From contig CAZRWW010000016.1 in NCBI GenBank assembly GCA_964603725.1, positions 1-64,000 on the forward strand: a DNA stretch of 64,000 bases, given 5' to 3'. The translations under genes and the position numbers were made by a program. Numbering within the stretch: position 1 is the first letter of the stretch; each line of letters begins with the position of its first letter. Under the pieces are notes generated by a model that was given only the letters and a program-made list of their open reading frames with translations, made no database searches and was not told the origin of the DNA. Positions 43,306-51,022 of this stretch are shown piece after piece. The stretch comes from CAZDKK01 sp964603725. GTDB lineage: Bacteria > Eisenbacteria > RBG-16-71-46 > CAIMUX01 > WJJG01.

Positions 43306-44300
43306 TGAGGCCCTGGCGCGGACATGGGTTCCGGCTCCTCGTCCCGGAGGATTGGGTCGATCGGACCGCGCCGGCGCTCACCGGGCCGCTCGTGGGCGGC
43401 GATCGCGCCGGCCTGACCGTGACGATCGACGAGAAGCCGGGCGCCTCCAAGGCGGAGGCCTTCGCGGCGATCCGGTTACCCGCGGCAATGGCCCCGCCCG
43501 GGAAGTGGGAGTTGCTCACCCAGGAGCTCATCACCGCGGAGACGCCCGGGCGTGAGGGCGCCGAAGCCATGGCGATCGAGTTGCGGTGGGAAGGTCGGGG
43601 CAGATCGCGGCTCTTCCGACGCCTATACTACCGCGTGCTGGATCGCGTCGGTTATACAGTCACCTGTCACCTCAAGCCCAGATCACGCAAGCTCATGGGG
43701 CCGGCGATCGGTCGGATGGCGCTCAGCCTCGTTGGCACGGACCCAGGGCAACAGGAAGACTCGCTGCCGCTCGTCATCGAGCCCGGCAGCTTCGGTGGCG
43801 GGCGCTTCACGGCCGCGGGATTCGCCATGGACCTCTATCCCGGGTGGGAAGACGCGTCGCTCTATCGGATCGGGCTGCCGCGCGGGCGGGACTTGCTGCC
43901 GAATCTGATCGTCTGGCACCAGGCGCTGCGTGACACGGGATGGACCCAGCGCACGCTGGTGGAACGGGCCCGCGCCGAGACGGAACACATGCGCGCGACG
44001 ATCCCCGGGTTCGAGCTGATCGCGGAGGGGAAGCTCAAGCTGAGCAGCGGACAGGCCGTGCCGCGACGAGAGTTCTTCCGCGACGCGGGCGCCACCGGGC
44101 GCGTGCGTCAGGGCCAGGTCGTGACCATCGGGAACGGGCGGTTGTACACGGTGTGCGTGACCTGTGAGGGAGAGGCCGAGGACGAGGACGTCGCGACGGC
44201 CGCAGCGGTGCTGGAGAGCTTCGCTGTTGCGGAGAAGATGCCAGCGCAAGCGGCGGCGCACTCGGCCGCCGGCGCCACCGCCACCCCGATCGAGGCCTGA
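43305..44300 (+). CDS. Tandem DcrB/DUF1795 protein (Eag-like chaperone)
   Basis: A 331-residue protein made of two DcrB/DUF1795 domains, residues ~1-148 (HGFRLLVPEDWVDRTAP to MGPAIGRMALSL) and ~165-312 (GFAMDLYPGWEDASLY to AAAVLESFAV). Single-domain members of this family act as Eag chaperones that load PAAR effectors in type VI systems. The ATG at 43305 shares one base with the PAAR stop (TGATG), so the two are coupled. A GTG three bases upstream is an alternative start. A chaperone for the PAAR protein is the natural inference. Confidence 0.82.
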   Translation: MRPWRGHGFRLLVPEDWVDRTAPALTGPLVGGDRAGLTVTIDEKPGASKAEAFAAIRLPAAMAPPGKWELLTQELITAETPGREGAEAMAIELRWEGRGRSRLFRRLYYRVLDRVGYTVTCHLKPRSRKLMGPAIGRMALSLVGTDPGQQEDSLPLVIEPGSFGGGRFTAAGFAMDLYPGWEDASLYRIGLPRGRDLLPNLIVWHQALRDTGWTQRTLVERARAETEHMRATIPGFELIAEGKLKLSSGQAVPRREFFRDAGATGRVRQGQVVTIGNGRLYTVCVTCEGEAEDEDVATAAAVLESFAVAEKMPAQAAAHSAAGATATPIEA

Positions 44301-44328
44301 CACAGGCGTAGAGCGCCACGCGCGGCAT

Positions 44329-44376
44329 ACACCTCTGTATTGGGAGCTGCACACACCTCTGTATTGAGAGCTGCAC
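44329..44376. repeat. 24-bp tandem repeat downstream of the DcrB gene
   Basis: Two adjacent 24-bp copies (44329-44352, 44353-44376) that differ at one base. They lie just past the DcrB stop and are followed by a 6-bp-stem hairpin GCTCAC/GTGAGC (44378-44393). Confidence 0.9.
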
Positions 44377-44377
44377 A

Positions 44378-44393
44378 GCTCACGACCGTGAGC
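44378..44393 (+). terminator. Hairpin after the PAAR-DcrB operon
   Basis: GCTCAC-GACC-GTGAGC, a 6-bp stem with a tetraloop, 78 bp past the DcrB stop. There is no T-run, so termination is uncertain. Confidence 0.3.
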
Positions 44394-44513
44394 GACTCGC
44401 TCCACAAGGCACTTGCGAGACACCAACCCTTCTGTAGCTTCACCCTATCCCCATAGATTGCGTCAGCTTACTGCCAGGCGAGCTGCCATGGCGCGCGTGG
44501 TGCTGGTGCGATG

Positions 44514-44529
44514 GTCTACGTCCGTAGAC
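44514..44529. promoter_or_regulatory. 16-bp palindrome upstream of the hydrolase gene
   Basis: GTCTACGTCCGTAGAC has two perfect 7-bp arms. It lies 217 bp upstream of the hydrolase ATG in an otherwise empty 444-bp space (44301-44745). It could be an operator or a hairpin. Confidence 0.3.
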
Positions 44530-44745
44530 ATCGCATCGGGCGCTAAGCGCCGCGCGAGTATTCATGCTAGAGTGAGGCCGTCACATCGAGCTGTGGAGCA
44601 GGGTGCGGGACCGACTGCGCTTTGCCGATCGCCTGCTGCTGTTCTCGCATTCTGCCCAGCCGCTGCTCTGAAGAGACCGTGAACGTGTGCCCGGTCATCT
44701 GAGACTGGGATGAGGGAACCGTCGTCTGGAAAAGGGAGGGAGGCC

Positions 44746-46149
44746 ATGCGCAGGTACCTCGTCTACGTGTTACTCGGCGCAGCTTTCGTGGCGTTTGGGT
44801 GCTCGGAGGAGCGGGTCTCGGCGCCACCGGCGCCTCAGGACGATGCCGGTGCGGACTTGAACGCTCAGGCCGTGGCCTGGGCCATCGTTGAGCAGGCCTG
44901 CTGGCCGGTGGAGGCCTCGGAGGATGACATCGGCATAACGGGCGTGGCTCAGTGCCACAGTGGTCACTACCCAATCAACAGCTACGAGCGTACGCCGATC
45001 ACGGGGGACATCGTGCACTACAGCGTACACGTTCCAGTGGGGCCCGGCCAGTATGATGTGATCGGCATCCACCGTGTCGTGCGGGAGCGGCGACCCTACG
45101 TGCCGATCCACACACGCAAGGCGGTGTTCCTGCAGCACGGCGCCTGCAAAGACTTCACGGGCATGTTCCTGCCCGGGCAGTACTCAGAGCACATGGCGGA
45201 TGACTTCGGCATGGCCGTGTATTTGGCAGAGCAGGATGTGGATGTCTGGGGGATCGACCAAGCATGGAATCTGGTCCCGGCCGGTGTGGATCTCAGCTTC
45301 ATGGCCGATTGGGGCTTCCAGAGGCAGATCGACGATCTCGAGACAGGCATGGCGGTCGCACGATGGACTCGGGCGGTGACCGGCAACGGGCTGCGGCCGA
45401 TGATTCTGCTGGGATACAGCTTCGGGGCGCAGATCGGCTACGGGCTCCTCAACGAGGAGACGCAAATGCCTCGGGGCCGCCGCCAGGTGGAGGGGTTCAT
45501 CCCAGTCGACTTCGCCATGAAGACGGATTCCGAAGCGTTCCTGGCATGTGCAGCGTACTGGTTGGACTACTACACGGGGCAGCTTGCAGCGGGTATCTAC
45601 GGGGAGAGCAGCGGCATGCGCGAGATCAGCTACCTTGCCCAGACGGATCCGGACGGGGACTCACCCATCTTCGGCGGACTCACGAACTGGGAAGCGATGC
45701 TGTTCTTGGGCGCCGGACAGGTCTTCGGCGAGGATCTGACGTTCCACTACCTGGCGGGCGTGTGGGACGAAGAGGATGAGTTCTGGTCCGGTTTTCAGTT
45801 TGTGACGATCGACCAGTGGCTGGATTTCATGGAGACGGCGGCTCCGGCGGAGCCCAATCTGATGTACCTTGACCAGGCGCGCTTCATGCTCGGCGACATG
45901 ACACCATGGGATGACTACTTCGCCGAGATCATTGTGCCGGTCTTCTACATTGCCGCCAACGGCGGTGGCGGCACCTATTTCTCGTACAACCAGACGCTGA
46001 TCGGAAGCACGGACAAGACCGAGCTGATCGTCACCACGAATCCACCGGAAGGGGTACTCTTCGATTTCGCGCATATCGACATGTTCATCGGGTACAACGC
46101 GCCCACGTTGGTCTGGCAGCCGATCCTGGAATGGATCGAAGCGCACTGA
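44746..46149 (+). CDS. Lipoprotein with alpha/beta hydrolase fold
   Basis: A 467-residue lipoprotein. The ATG at 44746 has GGGAGGGAGG; an upstream in-frame ATG has none. The signal peptide ends in the lipobox VAFGC (Cys18 or so). The hydrolase nucleophile elbow is GYSFG with S225, the oxyanion region is LQHGACKDF, and a catalytic His is likely in FAHIDMF close to the C-terminus. A lipid- or ester-cleaving function at the cell surface is plausible; the substrate is unknown. The gene tail and 3' hairpin recur at 53313. Confidence 0.82.
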   Translation: MRRYLVYVLLGAAFVAFGCSEERVSAPPAPQDDAGADLNAQAVAWAIVEQACWPVEASEDDIGITGVAQCHSGHYPINSYERTPITGDIVHYSVHVPVGPGQYDVIGIHRVVRERRPYVPIHTRKAVFLQHGACKDFTGMFLPGQYSEHMADDFGMAVYLAEQDVDVWGIDQAWNLVPAGVDLSFMADWGFQRQIDDLETGMAVARWTRAVTGNGLRPMILLGYSFGAQIGYGLLNEETQMPRGRRQVEGFIPVDFAMKTDSEAFLACAAYWLDYYTGQLAAGIYGESSGMREISYLAQTDPDGDSPIFGGLTNWEAMLFLGAGQVFGEDLTFHYLAGVWDEEDEFWSGFQFVTIDQWLDFMETAAPAEPNLMYLDQARFMLGDMTPWDDYFAEIIVPVFYIAANGGGGTYFSYNQTLIGSTDKTELIVTTNPPEGVLFDFAHIDMFIGYNAPTLVWQPILEWIEAH

Positions 46150-46194
46150 AAGCCGCTGTTCGGCACGGTCTTGATCGGGCTTGGGGCTGAGGAT

Positions 46195-46230
46195 GGGGCT
46201 GGGGCCGGGGCCGGGAATCGCCCCGGCCCC
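46195..46230 (+). terminator. G-rich hairpin and G-quadruplex motif after the hydrolase gene
   Basis: Four G-tracts separated by two-base loops (46195-46215) could form a G-quadruplex; alternatively GGGGCCGGG (46207-46215) pairs with CCCGGCCCC (46222-46230). It lies 46 bp past the stop. A duplicate with compensating changes is at 53403-53438. The rest of 46150-46455 contains no supported gene. Confidence 0.6.
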
Positions 46231-46455
46231 AGCGCAGGCCAGGGAAGCCATTGGCCCGCGATGGGCATCCAGAAGATCGCTCTTGTCATACTCCGATTCG
46301 ATCTTCATTCCCCGGAGATGCTGCCGGATCCCGGCATCTACCAGCACAGCTTTCAACCGGCCGGTGCGGCGGTGAGCGTGTCATCCAGGGCGTGAGGATC
46401 GACGCGGGGAGCGAACCTCGAAAAATCCCTGGGCAGGTCCGAGCGCCCCCCGCGA

Positions 46456-49400
46456 TCAGCGCATCAGGATGAAGCGCCGGGTCACGCTTTCCCCCCCGCT
46501 CGCCAGGCGGGCGAAGTAGGCGCCCGAGGGAACGGGCACGCCTTCGGCGCTCAGACCATCCCACGTCGCGGTTTGGGTCCCCGCCGGCTGCGGGCCCGCG
46601 GCCAGAATCGCGACGGAACGGCCCACGATGTCGTAGACCGAGATCTGCACGACGGCTGCGCGCGGTAGGGTGTAGGACAGCACCAGGTGCGGACCCGCCG
46701 GGTTGGGGAATGGCGCATTCAGACGGATCGCGCTCCACTCCCCTTCGGTGGTGGCCACCGACGACGGCGTACCGGTCGTGCGGAAGTCTGTCTCGCCCGC
46801 GCCGTTGCCCGCGGGGGAGAGCCAGAGCGAGTGGGGGAAGAACGGGCTATCCGAGAGGGTCCTCACCCGCCAGTGGAACGCGGTGCCCGGTGACAGGCTC
46901 GCGATGAGTTCGTTGACCGCGACGCGGCTCCCCGCACCGGCCACGGGCAGGCCCGTGTCGACTTCGTTCAGGCTCTGCCCAAGCCCCGTGCCGTCAAAGG
47001 CGACGCCGGCGCGCTTGACCTCCCATTCGAGGCGGATCTTCCCCCGCCCGGCCGGCGTACGACCCCAAAGCTTGGCGCGAAAGGCCGAGTCCGACCCGGA
47101 AGATCCCAGGAGAGCGATCGGCGCGGTGTCGTCCGCGCGTGCCTGGCGCGGGAGCTTCAAGATGCCGTCACCCAGCGTTCCCAAGCACCAGTTGCCATAG
47201 TAGAGGTAGGCCATGCCCTCGTTGGTCTGTCCATGGTCGTAGCGATAGGCGCCGATCAGGATGTCGCCGAATCCGTCGCCATTGACGTCGCCGACCCCGG
47301 CGACCGCGGCGCCGTAGAAGGCATTGGCCTGATTGCCCTCGGCGAACCAGGCCGGTCCCCACTCAGGTCCCGTAGGACTTCCGCAATAGGCGTAGGCGCC
47401 TCCCTCGGCGGCCTCGCCGTTGGTCAGCAGGTTCGCGCCCACCAGGATGTCGCTGTAGCCGTCTGCGTTGAAGTCGCCCGCGGTCGAGACGGCGTAACCG
47501 TAGTTCCAGTTCGCCGTCGTTGCGAGGTGATGCTCCCAGTTGGGCGTGGGGCTGAGCCCGGCCGGGCCGCCGAAGTAGACGTAGGCGCCGCCAGTCGAAG
47601 TGGCATCAGCATACGAGTAGGCGCCCACGATGATGTCGCTGTAGCCATCGCCGTTCGTGTCGCCGGCGGTTCCCAACGAGTAGCCGAAGCGAGCGCTCGG
47701 CCAGTTGCCCTCGCCCACCCAGTCTGCGTTGCCGGGACTTCCCGCGGGGCCGAGACCGGAGCTGCTCCCGTACCAGGCCAAGGCCATGCCCTCGGTGGCC
47801 TGCCCGTTGGACATGTTGTAGGCGCCGATGAGCACGTCGCTGAATCCATCGCCATTGACATCACCGGCCGTGCCGCCCGAGTAGCCGAACTGGGCGCTGG
47901 CCGTATTGCTCGTGGCGGTCCAATCGGCGTTGGCCGGATTCGAGCCGGGCGTGAGACCTGTGGGACCTCCGTGCCACACGAGCACCAGGCCTTGGTTGGC
48001 AACAGCGCCATCGTGGTGCGGCGCACCGACGATGACATCGCCGAAGCCGTCTCCGTTGACATCGCCCGCCTTCGCCGCCAGGTAGCCGAGGTGCGCATCG
48101 ACCTGATTCGCCTGGGTCCACCAGTTCGCAATGCTGGGCCCCCCGCCGAGCGGCATGCCGTTCGCCGATCCGTGGTATACGAGAGCGATGCCCTCGTCAG
48201 TCTGTCCGCTGTCATAGTAGGGAACGCCGATGATCACGTCGTCAAAGCCGTCGCCGTTCACGTCTCCGGCGGCGGCCACCGCGGCGCCGAACTGGGCACC
48301 CTCCTGATCCCCTTGGCCGCGCCAATGATAGGCCCCCTCGATCCCGTCATCGGATCCGAGGTAGACGAAGACGCTCCCCTCGTCGGTCTGACCCGAATCG
48401 TAGAGCGGTGCGCCCACGATGACGTCGCCGTACCCGTCGCCGTTGATGTCTCCGGCTGCGGCGAGCGTCACACCGAAGTAGCATTCGGCCTGATTGCCCT
48501 CGGCCGTCCAGGAGGGTGGGCCGTTGGTGAGGGGAGTCTGCCACCAGCCCCGATAGACGGTTGCCTTCCCGTCGCTCCCGCCGTATGTGGGTGCGCCGAT
48601 GATCACGTCGCTGAGACCATCGCCGTTCATGTCTCCCGCCGTGGCGACCACTCGTCCGAAGCCGCTCCCCGTCTGTTCCCCCGCGATCCGTTTCCAAGGG
48701 TCCGGGGAGAGGCCGATCTGCGAGCCGGCGAAGATCAGGGCGCAGCCCGCATCACTGGGTCCATAGAGGGGGTCCAGAGCAGGGGCGCCCGCGATGACGT
48801 CCGCATAGCCATCTCCGTTATAGTCCCCGGCGGTCGCGACCGAGGAGCCGAACTGGGCGGCGGGCTCATCCGGCTCCCACTGCCAGGCAGGTGTGCTGGC
48901 GAGCCCGGTGGATCGCCCCAGGTAGAGGAAGGCCCGCCCCTCATTGGCCTCTCCGTTGTCATACTGCGGAGCACCGACGATCACGTCGCCGTAACCGTCG
49001 CCGTTGACGTCCCCCGCGAGCGACACCGTCCATCCGTAGTGCGAGTCGCGCTGGCTGCCCTGTCCCACCCAGTCGGCGTTGCTCGGCGTGCCTGAGGGAC
49101 CGAGACCGATCGAGCTCCCGAGCCAAACGCAGGCGGCGCCGACATCAGAGGTGCTCCCGTCATACAGGTAGGCCCCGACGATCACGTCGTCATAGCCGTC
49201 GGCGTTGACGTCGCCAGCGGTGGCGACGGCGTATCCGAAGCAGGCGCCACTCTGGTTGCTTTCGGCCGTCCAGGCGGCGCCCGGCGACAGACCCGACGCG
49301 GTGCCGTGGTAGACCCAGACCCGTCCCTCATCGGTCTGGCCATTGTCGTAGCCATAGCCCCCGACGATGACATCGTCGCACCCGTCACTGTTGATGTCGC

Positions 49401-50652
49401 CGGCGGTGGCCAGCGCGAGTCCCAGCGCCGCGCCGGCCTGTCCGCTCACGGCCCTCCAGTCGGCGTTGTTAGGGACTCCCATGGGGCCTAGTCCCGAGGC
49501 GCTCCCGTACCAGGCAAAGGCGGCGCCTTCGCCCGCGAAACCGGCTGAGTAGCCGTAGGCGCCCACCAGGATGTCATCGTATCCGTCGCCGTTCACGTCA
49601 CCCGCCGTCGCGACGCAGGCGCCGAGGTAGGCGTTGGTCCGCTCGCCCTCGGCGAACCAGGCCGGAGCGGCGCTCGGGCCGTCCGGCGATCCAAGGTAGA
49701 GGAAGACGCGCCCCTCATCGCTCTGGCCACCATCGTAGTAGGGGGCTCCGACGAGGAGATCGCTGTAGCCGTCGCCATCGACGTCGCCCGGCGTGGCCAC
49801 AGAGACGCCGAAGAGCGCCCCACTGGCGCCGCATTGAAGATCCCAGCTACTCACGCGCAGCGTCGGATCCACGGTGATGGGGTAGACAGCCTCCTGGTCA
49901 TCGATCAGGACGAACAGGCGATCTTCGCCAAAGACCATGTGCGCCGGGAGGGCTGTGTCTCTGGCGTCGCGCGCGACCAGGCCTTCGTAGCTCAGCACCG
50001 CGCCCCCGGGAGAGGCGCAGAAGTCGATCGCCTGGCCATCGGGTCGGGCGCATCCTCTGAGCGGACCGACCTCCCCGGCCGCCGATTCGATGCGCCCTTC
50101 GATGCAGAGGCGTCCCGGCCCGGATGGCCTCGCCGCGATGGTGAACCCCTGCTCGAGACCGTGCTTCCCGTTGTCATACCACTCGACGAAGTCCGGATGC
50201 TCGTACTCAACGCGCCTGCCCAGGCACATGGGATCGACCGGCGCCAGCGCTTGCATCCTCCCTGCGCGACCCCAGGCCTTCGTAGTCCAGCACCAGCGCC
50301 AGGCATCGGTTGGGTCGGTGCGCGGGGTGAGCTCCACACCATCGGGGCGGAAGTGGATTCGCAGATTGTGGGCGCGGTTCGGCGCCTGGAGTCCCGCATC
50401 CGTGCGCGAGGGGCTGTACTCGAGCAACTCGATCTCCTGGGCGACCCGTTCCCACCAATCGGCGGTCGCTCCGGCTCCAGCCACAGATGGAAGATCGATC
50501 GGTGCCCGGAAGGAGGAGGAAGTTGTCCCGTCCGGACGGCTGAAGATCGCTGCGCCTTGCTCATCAACGGCCCCGGTCATCGCCAAGAACCCGCTGGACA
50601 AGATTCCCATGGGGATGAGCAGAGCCCATGCCACACGATGTGCCCCCCTCAT
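46456..50652 (-). CDS. FG-GAP repeat (integrin-alpha-like propeller) surface protein with C-terminal sorting domain
   Basis: A 1398-residue exported protein. The ATG at 50652 follows GGAAGGAGG. A signal peptide is at the N-terminus. I count 14 FG-GAP/VCBS repeats of the kind GDVNGDGYDDVIVGAYLYDG, each with Asp-rich calcium loops, which would build two seven-bladed propellers. A fibronectin-like stretch follows. The last 75 residues (ISVYDIVGRSVAILAAG to RRFILMR) are the shared sorting-like domain. Such proteins are typically surface-exposed and bind ligands or calcium. It is divergent from the LVIVD gene. Confidence 0.9.
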   Translation of the reverse strand: MRGAHRVAWALLIPMGILSSGFLAMTGAVDEQGAAIFSRPDGTTSSSFRAPIDLPSVAGAGATADWWERVAQEIELLEYSPSRTDAGLQAPNRAHNLRIHFRPDGVELTPRTDPTDAWRWCWTTKAWGRAGRMQALAPVDPMCLGRRVEYEHPDFVEWYDNGKHGLEQGFTIAARPSGPGRLCIEGRIESAAGEVGPLRGCARPDGQAIDFCASPGGAVLSYEGLVARDARDTALPAHMVFGEDRLFVLIDDQEAVYPITVDPTLRVSSWDLQCGASGALFGVSVATPGDVDGDGYSDLLVGAPYYDGGQSDEGRVFLYLGSPDGPSAAPAWFAEGERTNAYLGACVATAGDVNGDGYDDILVGAYGYSAGFAGEGAAFAWYGSASGLGPMGVPNNADWRAVSGQAGAALGLALATAGDINSDGCDDVIVGGYGYDNGQTDEGRVWVYHGTASGLSPGAAWTAESNQSGACFGYAVATAGDVNADGYDDVIVGAYLYDGSTSDVGAACVWLGSSIGLGPSGTPSNADWVGQGSQRDSHYGWTVSLAGDVNGDGYGDVIVGAPQYDNGEANEGRAFLYLGRSTGLASTPAWQWEPDEPAAQFGSSVATAGDYNGDGYADVIAGAPALDPLYGPSDAGCALIFAGSQIGLSPDPWKRIAGEQTGSGFGRVVATAGDMNGDGLSDVIIGAPTYGGSDGKATVYRGWWQTPLTNGPPSWTAEGNQAECYFGVTLAAAGDINGDGYGDVIVGAPLYDSGQTDEGSVFVYLGSDDGIEGAYHWRGQGDQEGAQFGAAVAAAGDVNGDGFDDVIIGVPYYDSGQTDEGIALVYHGSANGMPLGGGPSIANWWTQANQVDAHLGYLAAKAGDVNGDGFGDVIVGAPHHDGAVANQGLVLVWHGGPTGLTPGSNPANADWTATSNTASAQFGYSGGTAGDVNGDGFSDVLIGAYNMSNGQATEGMALAWYGSSSGLGPAGSPGNADWVGEGNWPSARFGYSLGTAGDTNGDGYSDIIVGAYSYADATSTGGAYVYFGGPAGLSPTPNWEHHLATTANWNYGYAVSTAGDFNADGYSDILVGANLLTNGEAAEGGAYAYCGSPTGPEWGPAWFAEGNQANAFYGAAVAGVGDVNGDGFGDILIGAYRYDHGQTNEGMAYLYYGNWCLGTLGDGILKLPRQARADDTAPIALLGSSGSDSAFRAKLWGRTPAGRGKIRLEWEVKRAGVAFDGTGLGQSLNEVDTGLPVAGAGSRVAVNELIASLSPGTAFHWRVRTLSDSPFFPHSLWLSPAGNGAGETDFRTTGTPSSVATTEGEWSAIRLNAPFPNPAGPHLVLSYTLPRAAVVQISVYDIVGRSVAILAAGPQPAGTQTATWDGLSAEGVPVPSGAYFARLASGGESVTRRFILMR

Positions 50653-50845
50653 AGCTGGCCTCCTTCCGTCTTCTCGAGTGCGACGGGCCCACCGGCTTGC
50701 CCGCATCTTAGAAAACTGCCTGAGCGGGCCGCGAAGTTGCACCGCTCATCCGGTCCCGCCTGAATACCGAGCGTCCTTGTCAGCCTCGGCCACGGTCCGA
50801 AGGCGGCATCCTGGTGTTGCTCGGCAGGTGACGGCCTTGAGCGGT

Positions 50846-50862
50846 TCCCTGTTGTTCAGGGA
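50846..50862. promoter_or_regulatory. 17-bp inverted repeat in the divergent region
   Basis: TCCCTG-TTGTT-CAGGGA in the 370-bp space between the FG-GAP and LVIVD genes (50653-51022). It may be an operator for one or both. A -10-like TAGAAT lies at 50924-50929 but has no good -35. Confidence 0.35.
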
Positions 50863-51022
50863 GGTGAGGCACGAAGAAGCGCGCTGATCAAAGGAAACCG
50901 CGTGCGAACCCGGGTGAGGGGTGTAGAATCAGAGCTGCGGATACCGGCTGCCCCTTGACGAGCACCGAATGCGTTCGGGTGGAGATCGAATCGTCCGCTG
51001 CCCCTCCGTGGAGGGAAAGGCC

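Noticed and set aside
28926..44300. Extracellular contractile injection system (phage-tail-like particle) as the identity of the cluster
   Set aside because: Separate TssB and TssC sheath genes and a ClpV-type ATPase fit type VI systems better; no Afp11/12-like, tape-measure or cap genes are seen.
44413..44682. 89-codon frame upstream of the hydrolase
   Set aside because: No ribosome site, no conserved motif, and it spans a palindrome.
45661..46356. Minus-strand frame opening MKAVLVDAGIRQHLRGMKIE, partly beyond the hydrolase stop
   Set aside because: The first 30 residues look protein-like, but the frame runs through the terminator hairpin and antisense to the hydrolase gene; no family recognised.
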